Source of the DNA: Polaromonas sp.
Lineage (GTDB): Bacteria; Pseudomonadota; Gammaproteobacteria; Burkholderiales; Burkholderiaceae
DNA: 40,812 nucleotides
Assembly (NCBI GenBank): GCA_013823505.1
Contig: PNMH01000032.1
Span: forward strand, 1 to 40,812
Direction of reading: 5' to 3'
Position 1 is the first letter of the stretch. Each line of letters opens with the position of its first letter. The notes below the pieces were generated by a model. It was not told where the DNA came from, searched no databases, and saw nothing but the letters and a program-made list of their open reading frames with translations. Below, in pieces: positions 25,621 to 35,639 of this stretch. Made by a program: the position numbers and the translations under genes.

Positions 25621-26841
25621 TCAATTGATCACCTGGAACAAGGAGAGGCGCTGCACCTGCGCATACGACTTGAGGGCGGCTTCCAGGCCCAGCTCCATCG
25701 TCTTGAAGTCGGACAGTCCCTTGACCATGTCCAGGTCCACCAGGCGGGAGTTCTCGGTCTTGAGGTCGACGCTGCGGTCTTCCATCAGGGTGTCGAGCGA
25801 GTCACCGCGGTTGAGCCATTCGCCGGCACGGCCACGGGCGAGCAACACGCGGTCGTGGCCGGCGTCGAGCTCGGTGATGGTGCGCGCGAGCTCCTGGGTG
25901 CGGTGGGCGCCGTTGTTGGCCCCGGTGTAGCGCAAGGCTGCGATGGCGTCCTCCACCACGCTGAAGATGTCGGTGTTGGTGCTGGGCACCAGGTCGATCT
26001 GGTCGCCCGCGGCGGGTTGGCCATTCATCTGCAGCGACTGGCCGTCGAATTCGATGGTCATGCCTTTGGTGTAAGGCACGCTGGTCTGGCCAGGCATGGG
26101 GTTGGCGGCCGGCGTGGTGACGTTGGTCACGGTGTACTGCATGACACCGGCCACGTTGGCGAAGTCAATGCGGTAGTCGTCGCCGGTGAGCGCGGTCGGG
26201 TCGGTGACCTCGCCCACGCTGGTGCTCACGGTGCCGGTGTTGGCGGTGTCCAGGCTGAGCGTGAAGCTGCCATTGCCCTGGGGCACGCGCATCCAGATGG
26301 CGTTGCCATCGAGCGCCTGCGGCAGCGAGGTGTTGCCCGCGGCGGCCTGGCCGCGCTGGCCGTTGAATTGCACGCCGTTGCCGCTCGGGTCGTAGAGATC
26401 CACAAACGGGGTGGCCGAGCCGCCCAGGCCACCGAAGAGCGTGCGCCCCGAGTTGTCCTTGAGGTTGGCCACCGAAATCAGTTGTTCGCGCAGGCCTTCG
26501 AGCTGGCGCGCGATGTCTTCGCGTTCGCTCGGCCCGTAGGTGGCGTTGCCGGCACCCACCAGCAGGTCGCGCACTTTCTGGATGATCTCGCCGGATTCGG
26601 CCAGACCGCTTTCGGCCTGCTGGAGGCTGCTGCGGGCGGTGTCCAGCGAGCGCAGGTCGGCCTGCGTGCGGGACAAGCGGTTCTGCGCGGTTTCGGCCAG
26701 CGTGGCGGCCACCGGGTCGTCGCTGGGTTTCATCACCCGCTTGCCGGTGGTGATCTTTTCCTGGTGGGCCGCCAGCTCGGCCTGGCGGCGCGCGAGCAGG
26801 CTCACGGTGTTGTCGTAGCTGTTGGCGGTGGAAACGCGCAT
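25621..26841 (-). CDS. flgL: Flagellar hook-filament junction protein 3
   Basis: 406-residue FlgL, the second junction protein joining hook to filament. The N-terminus has the flagellin-like coiled-coil MRVSTANSYDNTVSLLARRQAELAAHQEKITTGKRVMKPSDDP, with QRLSRTQADL and LRLVSV-like continuation, and the C-terminal coiled-coil ends KSYAQVQRLSLFQVIN. It follows flgK after 31 bases and precedes the HDOD gene. It is secreted by the flagellar export apparatus without a signal peptide; a chaperone such as FlgN (encoded at 37432) should assist. Confidence 0.93.
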   Translation of the reverse strand: MRVSTANSYDNTVSLLARRQAELAAHQEKITTGKRVMKPSDDPVAATLAETAQNRLSRTQADLRSLDTARSSLQQAESGLAESGEIIQKVRDLLVGAGNATYGPSEREDIARQLEGLREQLISVANLKDNSGRTLFGGLGGSATPFVDLYDPSGNGVQFNGQRGQAAAGNTSLPQALDGNAIWMRVPQGNGSFTLSLDTANTGTVSTSVGEVTDPTALTGDDYRIDFANVAGVMQYTVTNVTTPAANPMPGQTSVPYTKGMTIEFDGQSLQMNGQPAAGDQIDLVPSTNTDIFSVVEDAIAALRYTGANNGAHRTQELARTITELDAGHDRVLLARGRAGEWLNRGDSLDTLMEDRSVDLKTENSRLVDLDMVKGLSDFKTMELGLEAALKSYAQVQRLSLFQVIN

Positions 26842-26872
26842 GGTGGATTCCTGTCAGGCTGGCGAACGGGCT

Positions 26873-28792
26873 TCAACGGCCCACGGTCGCCAGCAGGCTG
26901 TCGAAGGTGCTTTGTGCAATCTGCAGAAACTTGGCCGAGGCCTGGTAGGCCTGCTGGTACTGCAGCAGGCGCGCGGCCTCTTCGTCCAGGTTCACGCCCG
27001 ACACGTTGGTGCGCGCGGTCTCGGCCGCCGTGGCGATCTGGCCCGAGAACTCGGTGGCGAACTTCGCGCCCTGCACGCGGGTGCCGACGTCGGAGAACAG
27101 GCTCACATACCCGTCAGCCAGGGCCACTCCCTCAAAGGTGGGGCGGTCGCGCAAGGCCAGCACGGCGCTGGCGTTGCCGGCGTTCTGCGCAATGGAGCCC
27201 GGGGGCGCCGGGTCAACGCTGAAGGTGTCGCCGGCGGACGGGCTGCCGCGCAGCGTCAGGCTCCAGCCGTTGAGCACGATGGCTTCTCCGGGCTTGAAGT
27301 TGTAGCTGGCGGGTGGTCCCACGTTGTCGGGCGGTGGGTTGCCGGGGCCCAGGCCGGTGGCGACATAGGTGCCGTTGGCCTGGAAGGTCAGGGTCACCGG
27401 CGCAGTGAGGCTGGCCGAGTTGGACACGGCGTACAGGCTCTCCACGCTCAGGCCGCCGGCGTTGCTCGCGCCGGGCGTGACCATCACCGGGCTGGCCGCG
27501 GCCAGGCGGTCGGGGGAACCGATGGCCACCTGCAGGTTGCGCGCGGCGGCCTCGAACGGCCGGATCAGGATGCGGTCGCCCGCGGCGGCGGCGCCGGAGT
27601 CGATGTTGAACGTCAGACCGTCCTTGTTGAAGGCGGTGGGCGGCACGGCAAACGAGGTGCTGTCACCGTCGGACAAACGCACCACGCTCACGCTGCCGGC
27701 GGAAAAGCGCATCTCGTAATCCGACGCCATCAGCGCGGCCGGGTCGTTCACGCTGGCGCTCGCCTGCGCGGTGCCGCCGTTGGCCGGGTTGTTCTTGCCC
27801 AGGGCGGCTGCGGGCGGAATGAAGAAGTCCTGACCCGGGTTGCCTTGCAGGTCCACACCGAGCGCGTGCTGGTTGTTCACCGTGGTGGCCGAGGCCAGAG
27901 CAAGGCGACCCAGCTGGTTCTGCACCGCGGTGAGGTCCTTGTTCAGGAAGTTCATCAGACCCGAGAGCTCGCCACCGCCCAGCGTGGCGTCGGCCAGCGG
28001 TGAGGCCACACCGCCCTGCACAAACGACAAGGCGATGCGCGAGTTGTCGGCCGGGTCGGGGTTCACCGCGAGCCGGTTGGCGCTCTGCCCCAGCACCAGC
28101 GGCTGGCTGCCCGCCACGAACACGCTCACCGAGCCGTCCTTGTTGGGCACCGTGCTGGTCTGGATGTGTTTGCTGAGTTCGCCCACCAGCTGGTCGCGCT
28201 GGTCAAACAGGTCGTTGGGGGTGTGCGAACTGCCAGCGGATTCGATGATCTTCTGGTTCACCTGGGCCAGGTCCTGCGCCAGGCCATTGACCACGTCGAC
28301 CGAGCCCTTCACCTGCTGCTGCGTGCTCAGCGCCAGCGCATCGAGCTGGCTGGCGGTGTTGCGCAGGCGGCCGGCGAATTCTTCGCCCTTGGCGATCACC
28401 ACCACGCGTGCGGTGAGGTTGCCGGGCGAGGAGGACACGTCGGCCCAGGCGTTGAGGGTGTCGTTGAGCGCGGCGCCCAGGCCGGCAGTGCCGAGCGGGA
28501 ACGCGCCCTCCAGGGCTTGCAGGCGGGAGTAACGCAGTGCGTCGGCGGCCGCCACGGAGCCGGCCACCTGCGCTTCGCGCGTGAGGTAGGCGTTGTGCGA
28601 GCGTTCGACAGTAGCGATCTCCATGCCCTTGCCGAAGAAGCCGTTGCCCATCTGCTGGTAGCCCGACGTCTGCTGCAGCACGTTCTGGCGCGAATAGCCG
28701 GGCGTGTTGACGTTGGCGATGTTGTTGCCGATGACCTGCAGGGCCGCCAGGTTGGCGTTGAGGGCGCGGGCGCCGATGTTGAGTGCTGACAT
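26873..28792 (-). CDS. flgK: Flagellar hook-associated protein 1
   Basis: 639-residue FlgK, the first hook-filament junction protein. The N-terminal rod/hook-family motif is LQVIGNNIANVNTPGYSRQNV (about 20-40). The C-terminus has the matching GVNLDEEAARLLQYQQAYQASAKFLQIAQSTFDSLLATVGR. The central part, about 300-540, is variable as expected for the exposed domain, with repeated beta-rich units. Length is within the usual range for beta-proteobacteria. It is followed by flgL, and flgJ lies 10 bases upstream on the same strand. Confidence 0.94.
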   Translation of the reverse strand: MSALNIGARALNANLAALQVIGNNIANVNTPGYSRQNVLQQTSGYQQMGNGFFGKGMEIATVERSHNAYLTREAQVAGSVAAADALRYSRLQALEGAFPLGTAGLGAALNDTLNAWADVSSSPGNLTARVVVIAKGEEFAGRLRNTASQLDALALSTQQQVKGSVDVVNGLAQDLAQVNQKIIESAGSSHTPNDLFDQRDQLVGELSKHIQTSTVPNKDGSVSVFVAGSQPLVLGQSANRLAVNPDPADNSRIALSFVQGGVASPLADATLGGGELSGLMNFLNKDLTAVQNQLGRLALASATTVNNQHALGVDLQGNPGQDFFIPPAAALGKNNPANGGTAQASASVNDPAALMASDYEMRFSAGSVSVVRLSDGDSTSFAVPPTAFNKDGLTFNIDSGAAAAGDRILIRPFEAAARNLQVAIGSPDRLAAASPVMVTPGASNAGGLSVESLYAVSNSASLTAPVTLTFQANGTYVATGLGPGNPPPDNVGPPASYNFKPGEAIVLNGWSLTLRGSPSAGDTFSVDPAPPGSIAQNAGNASAVLALRDRPTFEGVALADGYVSLFSDVGTRVQGAKFATEFSGQIATAAETARTNVSGVNLDEEAARLLQYQQAYQASAKFLQIAQSTFDSLLATVGR

Positions 28793-28802
28793 GGTGAGAT
28801 CC

Positions 28803-29672
28803 TCAGCCCTGAGCGCGTTGCAGGCTCAGTGTGGTGTTGATGGCGCGGCTGAGTTTGGCGGCGTATTGCGGGTCGGTGGCGTAGCCGGCTTTTTGCAGAC
28901 CCGAAGCAAATCCTTGCACCGAACCGAGCTGGTCCATGACCTTGTCGTAGCGTGGGCTGTTGCCGATGAGGCTGGCGTAGTCGCGGAACGAGTCGGCGTA
29001 CGAGTCGTAGGCGCGGAACTTCGCGGTGACCTTGCGCGGCTCGCCGTTGATGTATTCGGTGGTGGTGATCTCGGCGACCTTGCCCTTCCAGCCGCCGGTG
29101 GCCTTGATGCCGAAGAGGTTGTGCGACGGCGTGCCGTCGGCGTTGCGGATCTCGCTTTTGCCCCAGCCGGTCTCGTGGCCGGCCTGGCCGATCATGTAGC
29201 TGGCCGGAATGCCGGACTCGCGCGCCACGGCAGCGGCGGCCTGGCTGTGCTGTTCGACAAAACCGGCCTGGCGGGGTCCTGCGCTGGCGCGGCCCACGGT
29301 GCTGGCGTCGCTGCTGCCGGGCAGTGCATCCGCTGCACTGGCCTTCTCGGCGGCATTGTTCTGCATCTGTTTGCCGAGCTGGCGCTCGATGGCTTCGGAC
29401 AAGCCGCCGGGCAGGCCCGAGAGCTGCACCGCGAACTGCTGGTCGAGCAGATCCGTGCCGAGGTCGGCGCCCTCGCCGTCCATGAGGCCGGACTTCTGCG
29501 TGGCCTCGCGCATGCTCTTGATGAGCTCGCGCATGAACAGCGATTCAAACTGCTTGGCCGCCTCCTTGAGCGCAGCCTTGTCGTTGCCCTTGCCCGCGCC
29601 GTACCGCAGCGCGTTGAGCGCTGTGGGGTCGGCTGCGAGGCCGTTGCTGGACAGGGCGCTGGTCGGGTTCAT
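28803..29672 (-). CDS. flgJ: Flagellar rod-capping protein and peptidoglycan hydrolase
   Basis: 289-residue bifunctional FlgJ. The N-terminal half (about 30-110) is the rod cap, with AAKQFESLFMRELIKSMREA and DLLDQQFAVQLSG. A flexible Ala/Ser/Gly linker leads to a glucosaminidase domain from about residue 135 to the end, with the catalytic Glu167 in AGHETGWGKSEIRN and a YADSFRDYASLIGN motif. The two-domain form cuts peptidoglycan so the rod can grow through the wall. Start at 29672 (MNPTSAL) is preferred over ATG 29732, whose first 20 residues are unlike the family. Confidence 0.93.
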   Translation of the reverse strand: MNPTSALSSNGLAADPTALNALRYGAGKGNDKAALKEAAKQFESLFMRELIKSMREATQKSGLMDGEGADLGTDLLDQQFAVQLSGLPGGLSEAIERQLGKQMQNNAAEKASAADALPGSSDASTVGRASAGPRQAGFVEQHSQAAAAVARESGIPASYMIGQAGHETGWGKSEIRNADGTPSHNLFGIKATGGWKGKVAEITTTEYINGEPRKVTAKFRAYDSYADSFRDYASLIGNSPRYDKVMDQLGSVQGFASGLQKAGYATDPQYAAKLSRAINTTLSLQRAQG

Positions 29673-29799
29673 GGCTGGGCAGGACCACGCAAGGGCTTCG
29701 GCAGGTTCGGACCGAGGGCAGACATCAACCACCGCGTGAAGAAACTTACGCTGGGGTTGAGCTTGGCCTGACCGGTTGAAACGAGTGTTCCGTACAACA

Positions 29800-30924
29800 T
29801 CAGATCACCTCCAGTTCGGCGTTCATGGCGCCCGAGGCCTTGATGGCCTGCAGGATGGCCAGCAAGTCTTGCGGCGTGGCGCCCAGCGAATTGAGCGCGC
29901 GCACCACGTCGGCGAGCTGCGGCGCGGTGTCGAGTTTGATGAGTGAGCCCTTGTCCTGCGTGATCTGGATGTTGGCCTGTTCGCTCACCACGGTCTGGCC
30001 GCCGGTGGACAAGGCGTTGGGCTGGCTGATCACCGGTGTGGAGCTGATGCTCACCGAGAGGTTGCCGTGCGAGACGGCACAGGCACCCAGCGACACGGCC
30101 TGGTTCATCACGATGGAGCCGGTGCGCGAATTGATGATCACGCGGGCCATGGGAATGGCAGCGTCCAGGCGGATCTCTTCGACCTTGGCCAGGAAGCCCA
30201 CTCGTTCGCCCGGATTGGCCGGCGCGCGCAGGCGCACCACCCGGCCGTCAACCGCGCTGGCCACGCCCGCACCCATGACGCGGTTGATCGCGTCGGTCAC
30301 GCGGCTGGCGGTCTGGAAGTCGCTCGAATTCAAGCCAAGGTCGATGGTCTCGCCCAACGCAAACGGGCTGGCCACGGCGCGCTCCACCTGCGCGCCACCG
30401 GGCACACGGCCCGCGCTCAGGTGGTTGATCTGCACCTTGCTGCCGCCGGCCGAGGCGCCAGCGCCACCCACCAGCAGGTTGCCCTGGGCGAGTGCGTAGA
30501 TTTCACCGTCGGCGCCCTTGAGCGGCGTGGTGATGAGCGTGCCGCCACGCAGCGACTTGGAGTTGCCGATGGAGGACACGGTCACGTCGATCGTCTGGCC
30601 TGGCTGGGCAAAGGCGGGCAGCTGCGCGGTCACGAGCACGGCGGCTACGTTTTTGAGCTGCATGTTGGCACCGGGCGGCAGCGAGAGGCCGAGCTGCTGC
30701 AGGTAGTTGTTCATGCTCTGCGCGGTGTAGGGCATCTGCGTGGTCTGGTCGCCCGTGCCGTCCAGGCCCACCACCAGGCCGTAGCCGGTGAGCTGGTTGC
30801 TGCGCACGCCCTGCACCGCCGCGATCTCCTTGATGCGGATCGACTGGGCGGCGGCGGGCCAGGCCAAGGTGATTGAAACCAGGGCCAGGGCCAGCAAACG
30901 CAGGGGGGAGAGAGATGACTTCAC
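29800..30924 (-). CDS. flgI: Flagellar P-ring protein
   Basis: 374-residue FlgI, the periplasmic P-ring subunit that forms a bushing in the peptidoglycan layer. It has a cleaved signal peptide ending near WPAAAQ and the family opening IRIKEIAAVQGVRSNQLTGYGLVVGLDGTGDQT. The end, AELEVI, is also typical. The start is GTG at 30924: GAGGAA lies six bases upstream and the protein then begins MKSSLSPLR, whereas the longer reading from ATG 30957 adds an unlike N-tail. It follows flgH after 45 bases. Confidence 0.94.
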   Translation of the reverse strand: MKSSLSPLRLLALALVSITLAWPAAAQSIRIKEIAAVQGVRSNQLTGYGLVVGLDGTGDQTTQMPYTAQSMNNYLQQLGLSLPPGANMQLKNVAAVLVTAQLPAFAQPGQTIDVTVSSIGNSKSLRGGTLITTPLKGADGEIYALAQGNLLVGGAGASAGGSKVQINHLSAGRVPGGAQVERAVASPFALGETIDLGLNSSDFQTASRVTDAINRVMGAGVASAVDGRVVRLRAPANPGERVGFLAKVEEIRLDAAIPMARVIINSRTGSIVMNQAVSLGACAVSHGNLSVSISSTPVISQPNALSTGGQTVVSEQANIQITQDKGSLIKLDTAPQLADVVRALNSLGATPQDLLAILQAIKASGAMNAELEVI

Positions 30925-30969
30925 CGCAAATTCCTCAGTGGGCAGAACGAGACCCATTGTGGGCAGAGG

Positions 30970-31641
30970 TCAGAAGGGGATAACGCTCAAAAAGAACCGT
31001 GCCAACCAGCCAATTGCCATCGCTTCACCCTGCGCACCCCGTCCACGCGATTCCACACGCACGTTGGCCATCTGGGTCGAGGCCACGGTGTTGCCGGCGC
31101 GGATCTGCTTGGGGTCGACGGTGCCGGAGAAACGCAGCACGTCCACGTTCTGGTTCACGCCGATCTGCTTCTCGCCCACCACGACCAGGTGGCCGTTGGG
31201 CAGGACTTCCTGCACCGTGGTGGTGATGGAGCCCGAGAAGTTGTTGTTGTTCTGGTTCTTGCCGTCGCCGGAGAAACTGTTGTCCGATTGGGCGCCGATG
31301 TTGAGCTTGTCGAGCAGCGGGGTCTTGAGGAACGGGAAGGCCGACACACCGCCTGAGATCTCGCCGCTGCGGTCGATCGAGGCCGACGAGGTCTGGCTGG
31401 CGTTGAGCCGCTCGGTGATCTGCACGGTGAGCGTGTCGCCCGGCATGCGTGCGCGCGGGTCTTCAAAAGCCGGGCGGTAGTTGGCGGCCTGGAACAGGCT
31501 GCCGCTGGGCGCGGCGCCGAGCACTGGCGCCGCCTGGGCATAGCGCACCGGCTGTACCGGCTCCAGATCGACCTTGGTGCTCATGGTTTCGCAGCCGCTG
31601 GCGAGCACCGCCAGGGTCAGCACACAAGTGAGGCGGAACAT
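30970..31641 (-). CDS. flgH: Flagellar L-ring lipoprotein
   Basis: 223-residue FlgH, the outer-membrane L-ring subunit. The signal peptide MFRLTCVLTLAVLASGC ends in a lipobox with Cys18 for lipid attachment. The core has SLFQAANYRPAFEDPRARMPGDTLTVQITERLNAS and the C-terminal FSGTVDPKQIRAGNTVASTQMANVRVESRGRG. The ATG at 31641 is supported by GGAG nine bases upstream; an ATG at 31665 adds eight residues. The stop of flgG lies 20 bases upstream on the same strand. Confidence 0.94.
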   Translation of the reverse strand: MFRLTCVLTLAVLASGCETMSTKVDLEPVQPVRYAQAAPVLGAAPSGSLFQAANYRPAFEDPRARMPGDTLTVQITERLNASQTSSASIDRSGEISGGVSAFPFLKTPLLDKLNIGAQSDNSFSGDGKNQNNNNFSGSITTTVQEVLPNGHLVVVGEKQIGVNQNVDVLRFSGTVDPKQIRAGNTVASTQMANVRVESRGRGAQGEAMAIGWLARFFLSVIPF

Positions 31642-31661
31642 GGTGGTTTCTCCGTTCACGA

Positions 31662-32444
31662 TCACAGCTGGCTCAGGCGCTGCAGCATCTGATCCGACGT
31701 TTGAATGGCCTTGGAATTCATCTCGTAGGCGCGCTGCGTCTGGATCATGGTCACCAGCTCCTGCACCACGTTGACGTTGGAGGTTTCCACGAAGCCCTGC
31801 ATGACGGTGCCGGTGCCGGCCGTGCCGGGAGCGGCAGCGATCGGGGCGCCGGAGGCCAGGCTCTCGGTGTAGAGGTTCTGACCCATGGGCTCCAGGCCGG
31901 CCGGGTTGATGAAGGTGGTCAGTTCGATGTTGCCCACCTGCTGCGGCGCGGGGTTGCCCGGCAGCTTCACCGTGACCACACCGTCGCTGGAAATCGTGAT
32001 GCTCTGCGCTTCGGCCGGCACGGTGATGCCGGCGGTGAGCGGGTAGCCGCTGGAGGTGACGATGCGGCCCTGTGCATCGGGCTTGAAGCTGCCGTCTCGG
32101 GTGTAGCCGGTGGTGCCGTCGGGCAGCTCCACCTGGAAGAAGCCGTTGCCGTTGACCGCGATGTCCAGCGGGTTGTCCGACTGCTGCATGCTGCCTTGAG
32201 AGAAGTTGCGGGAGGTGGCCACGGTGCGCACACCCAGGCCCACTTGCAGGCCGGTGGGCAGCTCGGCCTGCTCGGCCGTGTTGGCACCCACCTGGCGCAG
32301 GTTCTGGTACATCAGGTCTTCGAACACGGCCGTCGCGCGTTTGAAGCCGTTGGTGGACACGTTGGCCAGGTTGTTCGAAATCACGTCCAGCTGCATCTGC
32401 TGTGCCTGCATGCCGGTCTTGGAAATCATCAGCGAATTGATCAT
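31662..32444 (-). CDS. flgG: Flagellar distal rod protein
   Basis: 260-residue FlgG, the distal rod subunit. The N-terminal motif [36 protein letters not shown] is the specific FlgG form of the rod/hook signature. The C-terminus ends [37 protein letters not shown]. The central part has the [23 protein letters not shown] segment. The start ATG at 32444 is preceded by GGAGCACACC. It lies between flgF and flgH as in enteric bacteria. Confidence 0.95.
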   Translation of the reverse strand: MINSLMISKTGMQAQQMQLDVISNNLANVSTNGFKRATAVFEDLMYQNLRQVGANTAEQAELPTGLQVGLGVRTVATSRNFSQGSMQQSDNPLDIAVNGNGFFQVELPDGTTGYTRDGSFKPDAQGRIVTSSGYPLTAGITVPAEAQSITISSDGVVTVKLPGNPAPQQVGNIELTTFINPAGLEPMGQNLYTESLASGAPIAAAPGTAGTGTVMQGFVETSNVNVVQELVTMIQTQRAYEMNSKAIQTSDQMLQRLSQL

Positions 32445-32469
32445 GGTGTGCTCCGCAAAGGAAAGTGGG

Positions 32470-33207
32470 TCAGCCGTTCATGCTGAGAAGTTGACTGGCG
32501 GTCTTGTCGTTGGTTTCGCCGTTCTGCAGCATGCGCATCTGCACCTCGAACTGGCGGGCCACGGCGATCATTCCGACCATGGCCTCCATGGGATTCACGT
32601 TGGAGCCTTCGAGCGCGCCGTCCTGCAGGCGGGCCACGTCGCTGGCGGGCAGCGGGTCGCCCTGCGGGCCGCGGAACAGCCCGTCTTCGCCCCGCTTGAG
32701 GCGGTTGTCCGCGTCGGGCACGACCATCTTGAGCTTGCCCACGTTCTGCGACGGCTGGTTGCCCACACGGGTGCTCACCGTGCCGTCGCCCGCGATGTCC
32801 ACGCGCGCGCCTTCGGGGATCACGATGGGGCCGCCGTCGCCGAGCATGGGCAGGCCCTGCGCATTGACCAGCGTGCCGTCCTGGTTGACTTCGAGCGCGC
32901 CGGCGCGGGTGTAAGCCTCGGTGCCGTCGAGCCCTTGCACCGCAAAGTAGGCGTTGTCGCGCGCGGCCACGTCAAGGTTGCGGCCGGTGGAGGTGATGGC
33001 GCCCGGCGTGTCCGAATGGCCGGCCGTGGCTTCGAGCGCGAACACCCGGGTGCTCGCGCCATCGCCGCGCACCGGCACGGCACGAAAGGTGGAGAGTTCG
33101 GCGCGGAAGCCCGGCGTGGACACGTTGGCCAGGTTGTTGGCCAGCACCTGTTGCCGTTGCTGCGCGGCGTTGGCGCCGGTCATCGCGGTGTAGATCATGC
33201 GGTCCAT
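32470..33207 (-). CDS. flgF: Flagellar proximal rod protein F
   Basis: 245-residue FlgF, a proximal rod subunit. It opens [20 protein letters not shown] and has [26 protein letters not shown], the FlgF variant of the family motif. The C-terminus has [30 protein letters not shown], with the usual short FlgF end. It is co-directional with flgE, 32 bases away, and flgG, 25 bases away. Confidence 0.94.
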   Translation of the reverse strand: MDRMIYTAMTGANAAQQRQQVLANNLANVSTPGFRAELSTFRAVPVRGDGASTRVFALEATAGHSDTPGAITSTGRNLDVAARDNAYFAVQGLDGTEAYTRAGALEVNQDGTLVNAQGLPMLGDGGPIVIPEGARVDIAGDGTVSTRVGNQPSQNVGKLKMVVPDADNRLKRGEDGLFRGPQGDPLPASDVARLQDGALEGSNVNPMEAMVGMIAVARQFEVQMRMLQNGETNDKTASQLLSMNG

Positions 33208-33239
33208 GCGGGGCTCCTTCGTTCAGTTCAAGCGCGGGA

Positions 33240-34460
33240 TCAGCGCATGTTGAGCAGCGTGCTCAACACCTGGTCTTGCGTCTTGATGGTCTGGGCGTTG
33301 GCCTGGTAGGCGCGCTGCGCGGTCATCATGTTCACCAGCTCGGCGGTGAGGTCGACGTTGGAGTCTTCCAGCGCGCCCGATCGGATGCCGCCGAAGTTGC
33401 CCGCACCGGGCTCGCCGCGCACGGGTTCGCCGGAGGCGAACGTGGCCGACCAGTTGCCGCCGCTCGATGGCGACAGGCCTTGCGAGTTGCGGAAGTTGAT
33501 CAGCGCCACCTGGCCGGCCGCACGGGTCTCGCCGTTGGAATAGCGACCCGTGACGACGCCGGATTCGTCGATGCTCAGGCCGACGAACTCGCCGGGGAAG
33601 TAGCCGTCCTGGTCGAGGTCGAACACCGCGAAGTCGGTGCCGAACTGGCTGGCCGCGGTGAGGTCGAGCGTGACCGGGAAAGTCACCGTGGGGTCGTTGG
33701 GCGAGGCCAGCGTGATGGTGGGCGAGGGCGTGATCGAGGCCGGATTGATGGTGCCGTCTGCGTTGAAGTTCAGGCTCACGGGAGGCGTCAGCGGCGCCGG
33801 CGTGCCGCCGTTCACGCTGGCGTACACGTCCCAGGTGTTGTTGGCGGTCTTGGTGAAAGCCAGCGCCACTGGCACTTCCACGCCTTGCGGGTCGTAGGCC
33901 ACCACCGAGGTGCCGTAGGTGGTGAGCGGGGTGGGCGGCGTGACGCTGGAGGCCACCGGGGCGCGGGCGTCGAGGTTGAACTGGGCCACCAGCGAGCTGG
34001 TCTGGCGCGCGGGGATCGGCGCCCCGGTGGGCAGCGACAGCGGCTGGCTGTCGAAGCTCAGGCGGTTGCCGTCGGCGTCGGTGGGGTAGCCCATGAGCTG
34101 GCCGCCTTGCTGGTTGACGATGTTGCCCTCACGGTCGAGCTTGAACATGCCGGCGCGGGTGTAGGCCAGGGTGCCGTTGGGCTGGGTGACTTCAAAGAAA
34201 CCGTTGCCGTTGATGGCCAGGTCCAGGTCGTTGCCAGTGACGGTGATGTTGCCCTGCGTGAACATCTGGGACACCGTGGCCACGGTGACGCCGATGCCCT
34301 TGTTGCCGCCGCCCGAGTTGATCGAGCTGGCATAGAGCTCGGCGAACTCGGCGCGCGAGCTCTTCATGCCGACCGTGTTGGCGTTGGCGATGTTGTGGCC
34401 GATCACGTCGAGGTTGCGGCTGGCGCTGTTCAGACCGGAGAGTCCTTGCTGGAATGCCAT
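33240..34460 (-). CDS. flgE: Flagellar hook protein
   Basis: 406-residue FlgE, the hook subunit. The start MAFQQGLSGLNSASRNLDVIGHNIANANTVGMKSSRAEFAELYA is characteristic. The C-terminus has GALEDSNVDLTAELVNMMTAQRAYQANAQTIKTQDQVLSTLLNMR. A variable D2-type domain lies around 150-300. The length is close to the 400-residue form found in many proteobacteria. It is followed by flgF and preceded by the cap gene flgD, 56 bases upstream. Confidence 0.95.
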   Translation of the reverse strand: MAFQQGLSGLNSASRNLDVIGHNIANANTVGMKSSRAEFAELYASSINSGGGNKGIGVTVATVSQMFTQGNITVTGNDLDLAINGNGFFEVTQPNGTLAYTRAGMFKLDREGNIVNQQGGQLMGYPTDADGNRLSFDSQPLSLPTGAPIPARQTSSLVAQFNLDARAPVASSVTPPTPLTTYGTSVVAYDPQGVEVPVALAFTKTANNTWDVYASVNGGTPAPLTPPVSLNFNADGTINPASITPSPTITLASPNDPTVTFPVTLDLTAASQFGTDFAVFDLDQDGYFPGEFVGLSIDESGVVTGRYSNGETRAAGQVALINFRNSQGLSPSSGGNWSATFASGEPVRGEPGAGNFGGIRSGALEDSNVDLTAELVNMMTAQRAYQANAQTIKTQDQVLSTLLNMR

Positions 34461-34516
34461 GGTGGTGTCCTTGGGATGGAGAAAGAGTGATGTGGGGGAA
34501 AGCGGGTCTCAGCGGT

Positions 34517-35179
34517 TCACATGAACGCGAGCACGTCGTTGTAGGCGCGGGTGCTGCCGTCCTGCAGCAGCATCTGGATGGAGCCGCTGGCGAAGCTCAC
34601 CGAGTCAACGGAGAGGCGCTGCAGCGCCACGGTGTCCACGCGCTCGTTGCCGCTGAACGCACGGACCTTGAAGCCTTTGACAGTGGCCGGGTCCACGCCC
34701 TCGGCGTCCCAGTTGAAGCCGTGCAGGCCGCCGCTGAGAGCACCCATTTCGATGGTCTTGATGACTTCGCCGTTGGTGCCCATGATGTCGACCTTCACGT
34801 CGGTGGCCTTGGCTTCGAGCGAGAACGCCGCCTTGCCCTGACCGTTCTTGAAGGCCAGTGTCTCGCCGGGCAACAAGGCCTCGCGGCCGATCAGCGAGGT
34901 GGCTTGCAGCGCACTGGTGGACGAGAACTGCGCCGCCATGCCCTTGAGCGTGGCGTTGAGTTCCTGGATGCCGCTGACGGTGTTGATCTGCGCCATCTGG
35001 GTCGTCATCTGCGCGTTGTCCATCGGGTTGAGCGGGTCCTGGTTGTTGAGCTGTGCGACCAGTAACTTGAGGAACCGGTCCTGCGAGGCCGCCGGGTCCA
35101 TGTTGTTTTTGGTCGCCGTGCCGGTGGTGCTGCCCACGGCGGTGCCAAGGCTGGTGGTGTCGATGGGCTGGATGAACAT
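34517..35179 (-). CDS. flgD: Flagellar hook-capping (scaffold) protein
   Basis: 220-residue FlgD, the temporary cap that directs hook assembly and is later replaced by FlgK. The N-terminal motif QDRFLKLLVAQLNNQDPLNPMDNAQMTTQMAQINTVSGIQELN is diagnostic. The remainder has the FlgD FlgD-Ig/tudor-like region with VKVDIMGTNGEVIKTIEMG and GLHGFNWDAEG. It is read from ATG 35179, 38 bases after the flgC stop. Confidence 0.94.
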   Translation of the reverse strand: MFIQPIDTTSLGTAVGSTTGTATKNNMDPAASQDRFLKLLVAQLNNQDPLNPMDNAQMTTQMAQINTVSGIQELNATLKGMAAQFSSTSALQATSLIGREALLPGETLAFKNGQGKAAFSLEAKATDVKVDIMGTNGEVIKTIEMGALSGGLHGFNWDAEGVDPATVKGFKVRAFSGNERVDTVALQRLSVDSVSFASGSIQMLLQDGSTRAYNDVLAFM

Positions 35180-35217
35180 GGGTCAGGTCCTGAGAGATGG
35201 GCGGCAGGGCGATGGGC

Positions 35218-35622
35218 TCACTGGCCCATCTGGAGTGTCTTGAGCAGCAGCGACTTGGCCGTGTTCATGACCTCGACGTTGTTCTGGTACGAGCGCGAGG
35301 CCGAGATCATGTTGACCATCTCTTCCACCGGGTTCACGTTGGAGTGGTTCACATAACCTTCGGCATCGGCGCTGGGGTGCGTGGGGTTGTGCACGCGCCG
35401 GCCGGGGTCCTGGCTCTCGGTGATGTCCTTGACCTTCACACCCGCGTTGCCGGAGCCGCCCATGGGCATGGTCTGGAACTGGATGTGGCGCGCCTTGTAG
35501 GCCTTGCCGTCTGGCCCGGCCACGGCGTCCGCGTTGGCCAGGTTGCTGGCCACCACGTTGAGGCGCTGGGACTGCGCGCTGACCGCACTGCCCGAGACGC
35601 CGAAGATGGAGAACATCGACAT
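35218..35622 (-). CDS. flgC: Flagellar proximal rod protein C
   Basis: 134-residue FlgC, a proximal rod subunit. It has the motif LNVVASNLANADAVAGPDGKAYKARHIQFQTMP and the C-terminal VNHSNVNPVEEMVNMISASRSYQNNVEVMNTAKSLLLKTLQMGQ. Length equals the enteric FlgC. It starts 17 bases after the flgB stop. Confidence 0.95.
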   Translation of the reverse strand: MSMFSIFGVSGSAVSAQSQRLNVVASNLANADAVAGPDGKAYKARHIQFQTMPMGGSGNAGVKVKDITESQDPGRRVHNPTHPSADAEGYVNHSNVNPVEEMVNMISASRSYQNNVEVMNTAKSLLLKTLQMGQ

Positions 35623-35639
35623 GATCGATTCCTTTCAGC